64,000 nucleotides of DNA from Nocardia tengchongensis. GTDB lineage: Bacteria; Actinomycetota; Actinomycetes; Mycobacteriales; Mycobacteriaceae. Where the stretch lies: assembly GCF_018362975.1 (NCBI RefSeq), contig NZ_CP074371.1:3658001-3722000 (forward strand), read 5' to 3'. Shown in pieces: positions 1 to 8,780 of the stretch. Numbering within the stretch: position 1 is the stretch's first letter; every line of letters begins with the position of its first letter. The position numbers and the translations under genes are program-made. The notes beneath the pieces were generated by a model that saw only the letters and a program-made list of their open reading frames with translations, was not told where the DNA came from and ran no database searches.

Positions 1-87
1 AGGTCGTTGCTATTCGTGGCCGCGACCCGGGCTCGGGACAGCATCGTGATCAGCTGGCATGGAAAGAAGAGCAGGTTCTTGCCGTGA
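1..87 (+). CDS. UvrD/RecB-like helicase, C-terminal fragment (partial at window edge)
   Basis: The frame is open from base 1 and stops at 85-87. It encodes 28 residues containing FVAATRARDSIVIS, which matches helicase motif VI of the UvrD/Rep superfamily (V-A-x-T-R-A-R-D followed by a beta strand), then a short basic tail. Only the extreme C-terminus is in the window, so domain content and substrate cannot be judged. The stop overlaps the start of the following kinase in a GTGA arrangement, so the two are probably translationally coupled and belong to one operon. Confidence 0.6.
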   Translation, partial: RSLLFVAATRARDSIVISWHGKKSRFLP

Positions 88-953
88 AGACTCTGGCCGA
101 CCGGTACCAGGTCACTTCCGCCATCGGGCGCGGTGGCATGGGGGAGGTGTGGGGTGGAAAGGACCTGCGCCTCAACCGGCCCGTCGCAATCAAACTGGTA
201 GCGGCGGAATTCGCGAGCGACACCGAAACACGCCGGAGGTTCAACCGGGAGGCCAGAATCACCGCGCGGCTGCACCACCCGGGCGTGCCAGCGGTGTACG
301 ACTTCGGTAGTGACGGTGAGCTCTTCCTCGTCATGGAGCTGGTCCCCGGGGATTCCGTCAGCATGCTCGTCGGCGAGCTCGGCGAGCTGCCGGTGAACTG
401 GGCTGCGTGCATCGCGGCCCAGGTGTGCGCGGTGCTGGCCGCCGCGCACGAGGCGGACCTGATCCATCGCGACGTCAAACCAGGGAACCTCGTCCTCAGT
501 CGCAATGGACTCGTCAAACTCATCGATTTTGGTGCCGCCACCTCGCTGCGGGCCGACGAGTACTCCGTTATCACGATGTGGGGCGATATTCCCGCATCAC
601 TCGGCTACATGGCGCCCGAATTACTGGAAGGAGGACCAGCCGGCCGTGCGAGCGACCTGTTCTCAGTCGGCTGCCTGCTCTACGAACTCCTCACTGGTTC
701 ACGCCCTTTCAAGGCCAGTTCGAATCGGGCATCTCGGCCGCCACGGATGAGTGACGTGCCGAGGCAGCTGGAAGATGTCACGTTTGGGCTGCTGGATCTG
801 GATCCTGCGCACCGGCTGGCCGACGCTAGCTCAGCGCACGGACTCCTGATGCCATGGGTCAAGGGGCGTGCTTCAATTCCGGGATGGGTCGACCGCGACA
901 TTTGCGATGACCCTGTTCAGATGTATGTGGATGCCGCGTCGCAGCGAATGTGA
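84..953 (+). CDS. Hanks-type serine/threonine protein kinase, soluble
   Basis: The 289-residue protein is almost only a kinase domain. Visible landmarks are the glycine-rich loop IGRGGMGEV (residues 14-22), the ATP-anchoring lysine in VAIK (K37), the catalytic loop HRDVKPGN (H128-N135), the DFG aspartate in IDFGAAT (D148), and an APE motif followed by the structural D of subdomain IX. No transmembrane helix or PASTA repeat follows, so unlike PknA/PknB it should be cytosolic. The GTG start overlaps the stop of an upstream UvrD-like helicase, suggesting a helicase-kinase operon. The substrate is unknown. Small kinases next to helicases occur in several phage-defence systems, but the assignment to defence here is inference from context. 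Confidence 0.88.
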   Translation: MKTLADRYQVTSAIGRGGMGEVWGGKDLRLNRPVAIKLVAAEFASDTETRRRFNREARITARLHHPGVPAVYDFGSDGELFLVMELVPGDSVSMLVGELGELPVNWAACIAAQVCAVLAAAHEADLIHRDVKPGNLVLSRNGLVKLIDFGAATSLRADEYSVITMWGDIPASLGYMAPELLEGGPAGRASDLFSVGCLLYELLTGSRPFKASSNRASRPPRMSDVPRQLEDVTFGLLDLDPAHRLADASSAHGLLMPWVKGRASIPGWVDRDICDDPVQMYVDAASQRM

Positions 954-1134
954 TGCAGGCACAACCCGGTAGAGGCCGTCCATCGGCCTCGCCGTGGCGA
1001 GTGGGTGCAGCGCTTGCGCCCCGACGCAGGACGACTCCTAACAAGATCGAAACTGATCAAGGCCTCGGGTAGATTCGCGTAATCTGAACTGGCGCAATGT
1101 GAATACAGCCGAAGCAGGCCTGTAGGGGGAAGGG

Positions 1135-2688
1135 ATGCTGTCCGTGACGGAAGACACCAACCAGGGACATGAGCCGCGTGCATGGCTGATCCGCGGCGGT
1201 AGCCACGGGGAACGCGAAACCCAGGCGCTGACCGAGGGCCTCGCCATCGTGGGGTGGGAGGAAATGGGCGATCTGAAAGCCTATTCGACGTGGCCCGAGC
1301 TGATCTCGGCCCTCCAACTGGCCTACCCCGAGGTAGGTCGTGCGGTGATCGGGAACTGGGCTGGGCAGCTGTGGAAATTCGACACCGATATCCAGGCCGG
1401 TGACCACATTGTCATGCCGTTGAAGACCTCCCCTGGGCGAGTCGCGATCGGGCGAGTCAGTGGTCCGTACGAGTACCGTGTCGAGAAGCCCGCGGAGCTG
1501 CGTCATGTACGGAAGGTCGACTGGATCCGTCGCGATATCGCGTGGGAATCGATCCGGCCCGACCTGCGTGCGAGCCTCGGCTCGCTGCTGACGGTGTGCG
1601 GGTTGGTGCGGCACGATGCCGCTCGCCGCATCGCGCATCTGGCCGAGGATGGTGTCGATCCTGGGTACGCGGGAGAGGCGGAGGTCACCAGTGCAAGTGA
1701 ACTGCTGGACGACGCCGCCAGCCGAGAAGCCGGCGCCCTGCGCACCCTCACTATCCGCAACCTCCTCGAGCATTGGGGTGCCGAACGGCGAACTGCCGCA
1801 GCTGTCTCCACGATCAAATCCGATCTTGCGGGCAAGGGGCTGACGACTCGGCCTCCGTTCACCGAGGGCGACCTCAGTGCCGTCGTCGCGCTCGTTCCGC
1901 TCGGCACTGAACCTGACGCCGAGTCGACGCTTGGTTACGGCACGACCGAAGTTGAAGATGTGAGCGAGCCCGAACCCATGTCGCGGCGACTCGGTAGCCT
2001 GCCTGCCCGGCTGGTGGGGATATCGTCGGAGGTAGGTCTGACCTACGCCAAAACGCTGATGGTGCAGCGAGGATTCTCGCAACTCGCGGTGATCGACGCC
2101 GACGGCACCTACCATGGCGCGGTCACCTGGGAATCGATCGGCCGGGCGCACATGGCCTTCGAGAACCCATCCCTGTCGAACGCGGTCGTTCGCGCACCGG
2201 TGGTCGATCACGACGCCCTTTTGCTCGACCAGGTCTCGGTTATTTACGACAATGGCTTTGTCTTCGTTCGAGACGCCGACCGGGTGCACGTCACCGGCAT
2301 TCTCACTGCTTCCGATCTCACCGCACAGTTTGGCACGCTCGCCAGGCCGTTCGTCCTTATCGAGGAGGCGGAGAACCGATTGCGCTGTGCAGTGGACATT
2401 TTCGGCATCGAGGAGCTCCGCCCAGCGCTTCCGGGTAACATGCGCCGTCGTGTCAACGGTCCCGTGGACCTTACCTTCGGCAGCTACAAGCATATCTTCG
2501 CCGACCCCGATCGATGGGCGAAGCTCGGTTGGAACCTCGACCAGGGCCAATTCTTGGACCTGCTGGAAACTGTCCGAAAGATCCGGAACGAACTGATGCA
2601 CTTCGCGCCCGATCCGCTCTCTGATGAGAAGTTCGCCGCCGTGAACGGATTGCTCCAACTTCTGCGTACTGCCGCGCCGAACCTCTGA
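1135..2688 (+). CDS. Multidomain protein: PUA/EVE-like N-terminus, CBS-pair, HEPN-like C-terminus with RxxxxH motif
   Basis: The 517-residue protein appears to have three modules. Residues ~15-160 resemble the PUA/EVE-like N-terminal domain seen in Mrr-like restriction proteins: a W-L-I-R-G-G beta strand, G-W-E-E-M-G-D-L, W-A-G-Q-L-W-K-F, G-D-H-I-V-M-P, and I-G-R-V-S-G-P-Y-E-Y. Residues ~283-402 read as two CBS half-repeats, each with a short strand-turn-strand and a G-x-V-T / G-I-L-T element. The last ~110 residues are helical and end with RNELMH (R484-H489), matching the R-x4-H catalytic motif of HEPN ribonucleases. A model is nucleotide sensing by CBS controlling a HEPN RNase, with the PUA/EVE part recognising modified nucleic acid. 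This is inference. A helicase-kinase pair lies upstream and an IS remnant downstream. Confidence 0.75.
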   Translation: MLSVTEDTNQGHEPRAWLIRGGSHGERETQALTEGLAIVGWEEMGDLKAYSTWPELISALQLAYPEVGRAVIGNWAGQLWKFDTDIQAGDHIVMPLKTSPGRVAIGRVSGPYEYRVEKPAELRHVRKVDWIRRDIAWESIRPDLRASLGSLLTVCGLVRHDAARRIAHLAEDGVDPGYAGEAEVTSASELLDDAASREAGALRTLTIRNLLEHWGAERRTAAAVSTIKSDLAGKGLTTRPPFTEGDLSAVVALVPLGTEPDAESTLGYGTTEVEDVSEPEPMSRRLGSLPARLVGISSEVGLTYAKTLMVQRGFSQLAVIDADGTYHGAVTWESIGRAHMAFENPSLSNAVVRAPVVDHDALLLDQVSVIYDNGFVFVRDADRVHVTGILTASDLTAQFGTLARPFVLIEEAENRLRCAVDIFGIEELRPALPGNMRRRVNGPVDLTFGSYKHIFADPDRWAKLGWNLDQGQFLDLLETVRKIRNELMHFAPDPLSDEKFAAVNGLLQLLRTAAPNL

Positions 2689-2717
2689 GCAGCATGCAAA
2701 GGTGGTGCGCCGCGCCG

Positions 2718-3416
2718 CTAGCACTCCAGCCGCACTTTGTTACGTAGTTGCTTTCGCCGCTTGTAGTGGGCCTGTTTGGCCCGGTACTTGTGTCGACGTC
2801 CTCTGTCGACCAGCGGCGGATTCGGTTGAGGGGTGCGGAGGTGGTGATCAGCTGTGCCAGCAGACGTCGGATTTCTCCGATAGCGAGTGGGATAAGGCCG
2901 CTGTTAAAGCTTTTTGGGGGAGATTGCTGCGGCGACAGTGAGGTAGGTGTTGGCGAGCATGGCCAGAGTGGTGTGCCGGTACTAGGCGTCGTAGCGGCGG
3001 ACCTGGGAATGGTCGAGCCCGACATTGGATTTCGCGGTCTGGAAACAGTCCTCGACCGTCCATCCTCCACAGCGACCCGGATCAGTTCCTCGCCGCTGGT
3101 GCCGATCGGCGCGCCGCACAAGTAGTAGGCGATCTCTCTTCGCCCTTGGTGATGCGGTCAATTCGCGCCTGACCAGCAGCCACCGCCGCCAGTCAGGATC
3201 GGCTTCACCGGCCGATTCCCGGGTCGTCACGGCCCAGTCGAAAGCCGGGCTCCGCAACTGCGGCGCGTCCACCCTTGCGGTGGCGCGTCGGTCAGCACGG
3301 GAGCCGCCGCTCGGAGGTGCGATCGGCGCACTGTTGGGCACTGCCACCACATACCCGACCTGCCAGTGCTCGAGCCACCGGCGGAACTTCGAATCAGCGC
3401 CGTAGGCTTCACCTAG
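2718..3416 (-). pseudogene. Degenerate IS701-type transposase, 5'-truncated and multiply frameshifted
   Basis: Reading the minus strand in shifting frames gives an almost continuous DDE transposase C-terminal half: GADSKFRRWLEHWQVGYVVAVP (3416 onward), AYYLCGAPIGTSGEELIRVA (~3125), GWTVEDCFQTAKSNVGLDH and QVRRYDA (~3060-2990), then an in-frame TAG where a tryptophan is expected (~2981), YRHTTLAMLANTYLTV, and a basic tail RRHKYRAKQAHYKRRK ending with a stop at 2718-2720. At least four frame changes plus the amber codon show it is dead. The N-terminal third and the left end are missing, and the homology begins at the stop codon of the winged-helix gene at 3413, which suggests the insertion or a deletion removed what followed that gene. 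No terminal inverted repeats or target duplication were found. Confidence 0.82.
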
Positions 3417-3637
3417 CCGAATCTGCTTCCCTTCGTTGTGAACGCGATCCGGCCGCGATCGGTGATGCGCCAGCGGCCGCGTGGGTGGCTGGGGATGATC
3501 AGGCCGCGGGATTCAAGTTGGGCGAGCGCATTTCGAATGCGCCAGCCGGTCAGGGTCGATGACAGTTGGATCTGTGCGGCGGTGAGCGTGTTGTCGGGAT
3601 GGAGGGCCGCCAGGACGGCCACTTCGGCGGGGTTCAT
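3413..3637 (-). CDS. Small winged-helix DNA-binding protein
   Basis: The 74-residue protein has a predicted helix-turn-helix (LTAAQIQLSSTLTGWRIRNALAQLESRGLI) followed by a wing with GRWRITDRGRIAF, the pattern of small MarR/PadR-like winged-helix proteins. It shares spacing and the G-x-W-R-x-T-D-R-G-R motif with the protein at 61799-62056, and both lie just downstream of a small membrane protein divergent from an XRE regulator. It is 6 bases behind the gene at 3644-3847 and probably co-transcribed. Its partner and DNA target are unknown. The IS remnant abuts its stop codon. Confidence 0.68.
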   Translation of the reverse strand: MNPAEVAVLAALHPDNTLTAAQIQLSSTLTGWRIRNALAQLESRGLIIPSHPRGRWRITDRGRIAFTTKGSRFG

Positions 3638-3643
3638 GGTTCG

Positions 3644-3847
3644 TCACCTGCGTCCGTGCAAGCGGTGCCTGCCGGCGGCGCATCCGTTTGACCCAGGGAC
3701 GTCGACGTATCCGCCGCCGATCAGCGGAAGTCGAAGGGTGTTGGGGCTTGTCGAGTGGCTGTCGGAGTAGAAGCCCCAACAGGACCACAGGATGACTGCG
3801 GTGCAGAGGGCGATGATCGACAATAGGGCCCATGCGTCCCAGAGCAT
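3644..3847 (-). CDS. Small single-pass membrane protein
   Basis: The 67-residue product begins with a hydrophobic stretch of about 20 residues (LLSIIALCTAVILWSCWGF) followed by a polar, glycine- and arginine-rich tail, so it should be inserted by its N-terminus with the tail on one face of the membrane. The ATG at 3847 is preceded by GAGGAGG, a strong ribosome binding site. It is the first gene of a minus-strand pair with the winged-helix gene at 3413 and diverges from the XRE regulator at 4056. No family is recognised. A similarly placed small membrane protein occurs at 62060-62236. Confidence 0.58.
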   Translation of the reverse strand: MLWDAWALLSIIALCTAVILWSCWGFYSDSHSTSPNTLRLPLIGGGYVDVPGSNGCAAGRHRLHGRR

Positions 3848-4055
3848 TACGACCTCCTCGCGTGAATCGGAACATTTGGGAGAGTTCGCCCTTCGAGGGC
3901 TGATTGGGTTCTTGGGTGAACGATTCCCAGTAGACGTGGAGCCTGGCGATGCTGGAAGATTTCAGTGCCATGGTTTCCCGGACTGTTCTCAAACTTCCAG
4001 AACTCAGGAAGATGCCATTCCAAAACGATGCCGAGCAGATAGTGAGGCTAACGGA

Positions 4056-4937
4056 ATGACCGGTTCGACCGTTCCCCGCCGGATGTTGGGTCGCCAGTTG
4101 CGCAGCATGCGGGAGAAGGCGGGTGTGAGTATGACGCAGGCGTGCAAGGCTATTGAGGTTTCGCCGCAGACTATGTGGAGGATGGAGGGTGGGCAGTCGG
4201 TCAAGCTGAAGGTGGTTTACATCGAGGCGTTGTGTCGGCTGTATGAGGCATCGGATGAGGATGCGGCGGCTCTGTTGGGGCTGGTCGAAGAAGCTCAGCG
4301 CACCGGTTGGTGGCATTCGTACGGTGATTGTGTACCAGTACATTTCGACCTGTATCTCGGGCTGGAGGAGGCTGCGCGGCGGCTGACCACCTGGCAGCTG
4401 ACGCTGTTGCCTGGATTGCTTCAGACTCCTGAGTACCGGCGGGCCATGATCTGGACGGTGTTTCCGGGGATGCCCACTGCGGCGGTCGAACAGCGGGTGG
4501 CGATGACCGTGAAGCGGCAGGAGCGGCTGCGCGAGACCGACTTTGTGACTACCGCGCTACTGTCCGAGGCTGTGCTACACCATCACGTTGGCGGTCAGTC
4601 GGTAATGGCTGATCAGCTACGGCATCTCGTGGCGATCGGGGCCTCGGCGAATGTCTCGATCCGCGTTGTGCCGCAGCGGGTTGGTTCGCACCTCGGATTG
4701 CAGACTGGACCGTTCGTCTTGCTGGAGTTCCCCACGCGAACATCGCCTGAACTGCGTACGAAGTGGGTTGAGCCGCCAGTCGTGTATGTCGAGGGCTTTA
4801 CCGGCGCTCTCTACCTGGAGAAGGGCAGCGAGATCGACAGCTATCGGAGCGCCCTTGTGGAAATCAAACGGCATGCGTTGGATGAACAGGACACACGGGA
4901 CATGCTGGTGCAGGCAGCGAAGGAGTACGACGGATGA
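4056..4937 (+). CDS. XRE-family regulator with DUF5753 (Scr1-like)
   Basis: The 293-residue protein has an N-terminal XRE helix-turn-helix (residues ~8-65, with G-x-x-L-R-x-x-R-E near the start and V-S-P-Q-T-M-W-R-M-E in the recognition helix) followed by the DUF5753 ligand-binding region typical of the actinobacterial Scr1 family (W-H-S-Y-G ... E-A-A-R-R-L-T-T-W-Q ... P-G-L-L-Q-T-P-E-Y). An upstream extension is open to 3792, but the ATG at 4056 gives the family-standard N-terminus. It overlaps the DUF397 gene by 4 bases, the usual Scr1/Scr2-like arrangement in which the DUF397 protein antagonises the regulator. It diverges from the small membrane / winged-helix pair, which it may control. 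Confidence 0.87.
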   Translation: MTGSTVPRRMLGRQLRSMREKAGVSMTQACKAIEVSPQTMWRMEGGQSVKLKVVYIEALCRLYEASDEDAAALLGLVEEAQRTGWWHSYGDCVPVHFDLYLGLEEAARRLTTWQLTLLPGLLQTPEYRRAMIWTVFPGMPTAAVEQRVAMTVKRQERLRETDFVTTALLSEAVLHHHVGGQSVMADQLRHLVAIGASANVSIRVVPQRVGSHLGLQTGPFVLLEFPTRTSPELRTKWVEPPVVYVEGFTGALYLEKGSEIDSYRSALVEIKRHALDEQDTRDMLVQAAKEYDG

Positions 4938-5140
4938 TTGCTCGATCCGATGTGGTCTGGTTCAAGAGCAGTAGATCAGCGCAGCAGGATGCTTGCGTAG
5001 AAGCCGCACACCTCGGGGGAGGCGGTGTGGGCGTACGGGACTCGAAGTTGGGCGAATCGAGCCCGGTGTTGGTTTTCGATGGGCCGACCTGGGATCGTTT
5101 CACCCGCGCCGTGATAGCGGGCAGGTTCGATCGGCCCTAG
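4934..5140 (+). CDS. DUF397 protein (Scr2-like partner of the XRE regulator)
   Basis: The 68-residue protein shows the DUF397 signature: W-F-K-S-S-R-S near the N-terminus, a C-V-E-A strand, V-R-D-S-K in the middle, and W-x-x-F-x-x-A-V near the end. DUF397 proteins are small partners of Scr1-type regulators in Streptomyces and Nocardia. Its ATG overlaps the TGA of the regulator (ATGA), so translation is coupled. The stop overlaps the 3' end of the convergent gene at 5137 by 4 bases. Confidence 0.88.
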   Translation: MIARSDVVWFKSSRSAQQDACVEAAHLGGGGVGVRDSKLGESSPVLVFDGPTWDRFTRAVIAGRFDRP

Positions 5141-7080
5141 CCGCCGGCTCGTAGGGCTGAGTCGACGAAGGTTGGGTCGAAGTTGCTGTCTCGGCCCCAA
5201 ACCTGGTGTGCCAAACTAAGTTTGACGATTAGATTCTTGACCAAGGCGGCTTCTTGGTCCGGGGATCGGCTGCCTTCAATCAGAACTTTGGAGTAACGGA
5301 CTGCGTCGACGATGACGGACTTGATCCGTTCGTGGTTCAGGTAGGTCTGGAGATCCGACTCCCAGCCATGGGTCGATGCCGCGGGCTCAGCGGTCGCCCA
5401 CTGCTCCAGGAAGCACGCCTGCTCGTCCGAGTGGTAGCCCATCTTGTGCAGGTGGGAAGCCACGTCGTAGAGCGGGTCGCCGTACAGGGCCAGTTCCCAG
5501 TCGAGGAAGACGACTTCCCGACCGTCGCGGATGATCATGTTCTTGCGGTGGACGTCGGCGTGAAGCAGTCGGAATGGTCGGGGTTCGAGTGTGCGCCAGC
5601 CTGTCTCGATGGTGGCGAAGGGGTCGGGTGGGATTTCGAGGTCTTGGTAGAGCCTGCCGTAGCGGTCGCGGTTGTCGCGGAATACTCGGCGGGTCACGTC
5701 CGAGAGTCGGCTCGCGAAGGCGAAGGGATCGTCGGACAGGTCCGACTGGTGTGACTGCGGCAGCAGTGCGCGCGGGATCAGGCGGAGATCGCCGAAGAGC
5801 CGGGCGACTTCTCGGGGGACGAAGGGCGGTACGGCTTGGCCGCGCGGTGCGATGTGGTCGAGTAGCTCGCCCTCGATGTGGTCTTGGATCTGGTAGGTCG
5901 GATCCGTGGACTCCCAGCGGACTCGGGGCGCCGCGGTGACGAAAGGTTCTATGGCGCGCAGGATTTCGACCTCGGGCCACACGTGCAGGTCCATCATGTC
6001 CGCGCCGGCGACCGGGATTCGGACGTTGACCGGGCCGGAAGGAGAATCAATTCGTACATTGTGGTTGTAATATCCGGCCGCGGCATCGGTTCGGGTGATG
6101 GCTTCGCGGTAGTAGGTGGCGGGATCCATGCCGAGGACCTTCGCGAAGATGACCTGGGCCGCGTGGTCGAGGTCCTGGTCGGGCGTCGGGGGTTGGATTC
6201 GGGTGACTGCTCGCGCCGCGGCCAGAGACACTGCGGGATCGGACCATCCGAACAAGGCGAGCACGGTTCGGGCGAGCAGGACAAGTGCCGGGTAGACATT
6301 GGCCGCTTCGAGTTCGGAGACGGCCCAGCGAGCCCCGGTGACGGCCGCTGCTCGGTCGCCGCGGCGTGCGTGCAGGCCGGCGCGGAACAGTTCGGCTCGG
6401 GCCCGGCCGGAGCGGTATCCCGCGCGGTCGAGTGTTTCGCAGGCGTCGGCGAATGCGCGGTCGGCGGCTTCGAGATCGGCGAGCGCCAGGTAGGCGATCC
6501 CGAGGGCGGTGTGTACCTTTCCGAGTTCGTGGAGGGCGCCGAGGTCGCGTTGGATTGCTATGGCGTCGGCCGCGGCGGCGATGCCGGCGGCGGGGTCCGT
6601 CAGGGCCAGCAGTTCGGCGCGGTTGGTTGCGATGTTCGACTGTCCGACAATGCTTTCCGCTGCCTCGTAGTGGGTATCGGCGTCGGCCAGATAGCGCGCG
6701 GCTGAATCGGTGTCGAAGGACATTCGGTAGATGAGGTGCCGCAATCGGGCTATGTCGCCGAGGAATTCGCGGTCGTCGACATCGGCGAGTTCATCGAGCT
6801 GGTCGCAGAGCTCGAGGGCCTGAGCGAATCGGCCTTGGCACATGTGGAGGTCGGCGGCCCACAATCCGGCATCCAGCCGCACCTGACCAGACCCTGCCGA
6901 CCACAGCGTTGTGTAGATGTCCAGGGCGTCGTCGGTGTGGCCGAGGATGCGGCGGGCATTGGCCGCGGCCAGCGTCAAACGCTCGGCGACCGGTCCGGTG
7001 GACTCGGTGGCGATCGCGGCGGTCAGTTCGTCGGCTCGATTCGCATCCCGAGGAGGATCGCGCCCTCGGCGGCCAAACAT
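5137..7080 (-). CDS. TPR protein with C-terminal aminoglycoside-phosphotransferase-like (APH) kinase domain
   Basis: The 647-residue protein has an N-terminal half rich in tetratricopeptide-like helix pairs ([12 protein letters not shown] type repeats, ~25-330) and a C-terminal APH/choline-kinase fold. The Brenner-type catalytic motif HADVHRKN is at H507-N514 and the metal-binding aspartate in FLDWE at D527, with the usual D-P-L-Y-D-V-A-S-H after it. The start overlaps the end of the STAND ATPase by 58 bases in another frame, which is either coupling or the scar of a frameshift in one larger STAND-TPR-kinase protein. The N-terminal ~16 residues look un-proteinlike, so the real junction may be internal. 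The kinase substrate is unknown, and there is no reason to assume drug resistance. Confidence 0.75.
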   Translation of the reverse strand: MFGRRGRDPPRDANRADELTAAIATESTGPVAERLTLAAANARRILGHTDDALDIYTTLWSAGSGQVRLDAGLWAADLHMCQGRFAQALELCDQLDELADVDDREFLGDIARLRHLIYRMSFDTDSAARYLADADTHYEAAESIVGQSNIATNRAELLALTDPAAGIAAAADAIAIQRDLGALHELGKVHTALGIAYLALADLEAADRAFADACETLDRAGYRSGRARAELFRAGLHARRGDRAAAVTGARWAVSELEAANVYPALVLLARTVLALFGWSDPAVSLAAARAVTRIQPPTPDQDLDHAAQVIFAKVLGMDPATYYREAITRTDAAAGYYNHNVRIDSPSGPVNVRIPVAGADMMDLHVWPEVEILRAIEPFVTAAPRVRWESTDPTYQIQDHIEGELLDHIAPRGQAVPPFVPREVARLFGDLRLIPRALLPQSHQSDLSDDPFAFASRLSDVTRRVFRDNRDRYGRLYQDLEIPPDPFATIETGWRTLEPRPFRLLHADVHRKNMIIRDGREVVFLDWELALYGDPLYDVASHLHKMGYHSDEQACFLEQWATAEPAASTHGWESDLQTYLNHERIKSVIVDAVRYSKVLIEGSRSPDQEAALVKNLIVKLSLAHQVWGRDSNFDPTFVDSALRAGG

Positions 7081-8577
7081 TGTGTCAGTTCACGAAATTC
7101 AGTGGTGTCGGGTCTGTTGCCGTCAGCGAGATACTCGTTCAGATCGACGAGGACGGCGTCGATCCCTTGTTTACCGCCCGCGGCCGCGATGCGGTCCACG
7201 TAGTCGAGCAGCGCGACAGCCGTCAACGTTCCGGCGCGCACCCCGTGGTAGCAGGCTTCGCGCAGTGCGGCGACCCGGTCCGATCCGGATTCTGCTCGGT
7301 CCCGCCAGAGGCTGTGCAGCACATCATGAAGCGTAACGGCCACGTCGGCATCGAGGCGCCGGCGCAACGCGGTCACCATGAGCTGATGCAGCTGAAAGCG
7401 GCTCGCAACGCTGTCCTGCTCGGCGGAGTGGACGAACGAGTAGCTGATCAGGGACTTCCAGGCCGGAACGTGTGCGGGGAGCCGGAAAACGGACGCGACG
7501 GCGGTGAAGATCTCGTAGTCGAATACGCGCGGGAGCCCCAGCAACTCGAGGGTCCGGATCTCGTCGGGCCCGACATGCTGGAGGAATCGCTCCAGGATCG
7601 CTTCAGGAGAGACGAGATCAGGCGAAATGCCGACGTATGCCCGGGCATCGATCGCCAGATGGAGGTAGAAGGGGACACCTTCGCTCGCGGTGGCGATCGC
7701 GTCGCGCTCATGTGGGTCATGGACGCCGGATGCGTCCAGCAGACGGTCGCGGTCAGCCATCGTCAGGTCATTGATCGCCACCGTTTCGATGCGGTCGTTC
7801 CATTCGCGATCATGCCGCTCCCAGCCGAGCGGCTCGCGACTGGCGATCACCACCAGTCCCTTGTCCAACTGCGCCACGACGTCTCGAAGCCAGGCGTCCG
7901 AGACAGTCGTGCGGCCGATCCGGTCGATTCTGCCGACCAGCGCCTCGTACGCGTCGAAGAACGCGACGTACGGTGGCTGCTCGGTGGTGCCCTCGGCGAG
8001 GTCGGCGGCGAACAGGTACGAAACCGCCGCTTCCAACTGACTCAGTGTGAGTTTGTCGAGCTCCTGAAGAACCTGATCATGGCGAATGCGGTACGACCGC
8101 TTGGCCTTTCGCGTACCGAGCTCCACCAGGCGTGCCGCGGTGCCGAAGACCGGTATCCCGGTTGCGTCATTGAGGATCTCGGTGAGAACCTCGCTGTTCT
8201 CAGCGAAAGCCATCGACTCGAAGCTCACCCGCAGGTGTGGGTGCAGCCGCTGCCACAACACCGTGTAGGCGATGTCGAAGCGGTGGAACTTGATCTTGCG
8301 GGAACCGAACTGGGATCGCAACACCGCCAACGCCTCGACCGACTGCCGGTGGCTGGGCACCTGGAAATCGAGTGTGGCGGTTGGATGTTCATCAGCCCGC
8401 GAGCGCAACTCAGCGAGGAGACGCGACTTGCCGATCCCGCCGACTCCCGTGAGCAGCAGAACTTTGGGCGTGTTCGAGGCGTTGGCCAGCAACTGGTCGA
8501 AGTGAGCAATCGCGGTGTGCGCGATTCACGAACGGCCGGTCGACTGCGCCCGGTCGATAGCGTGCGATTAGTGCCAT
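7023..8577 (-). CDS. STAND-type P-loop ATPase (apparent frameshift near 8521)
   Basis: From 8492 down, an open frame encodes an AAA/STAND NTPase: Walker A GVGGIGKS (residues 16-23 of that frame), a Walker B-like V-A-F-F-D-A-Y-E strand, the sensor-like L-V-V-I-A-S-R-E, and a helical C-terminal arm. Upstream, a second frame starting at ATG 8577 encodes A-V-D-R-P-F-V-N-R, the conserved lead-in of such proteins (F-V-N/D-R-E). The two halves join naturally if one base is restored after 8521, giving ...FVNR(E)[11 protein letters not shown].... STAND ATPases act as ligand-triggered switches in regulation and in antiphage immunity. The next gene supplies TPRs and a kinase-like domain, so sensor and effector may be split between the two genes. 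The ligand is unknown. Confidence 0.72.
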
Positions 8578-8780
8578 TGAGCCAGCCCCCTCAGCCTTTG
8601 CGCGTTGCAATTGTCGCCGATGGGCGCCTCGAGAGAGTGGGCCTTCGGTATTTCACACGCGCCAATTTGTGGCTAACAAACCAACCAATCGGAACTTGCG
8701 GCTAGCAGAGGAATTGCGTCAACCTGGGGGAGCGCCGTTCGTTCGGGCGGATGTCGTCGCAAGGGGATGGGGGTATCGCG

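Noticed and set aside
1057..2724. A 555-codon minus-strand frame opposite the PUA-CBS-HEPN gene
   Set aside because: The plus-strand frame has recognisable domains; the antisense frame has none.
5137..7080. Aminoglycoside resistance gene
   Set aside because: The APH-like fold is shared by many metabolite kinases, and fusion to TPRs beside a STAND ATPase argues against a drug-resistance role.
5254..8705. Long plus-strand frames opposite the TPR-APH and STAND genes
   Set aside because: No start signals or domains; they mirror the minus-strand genes.
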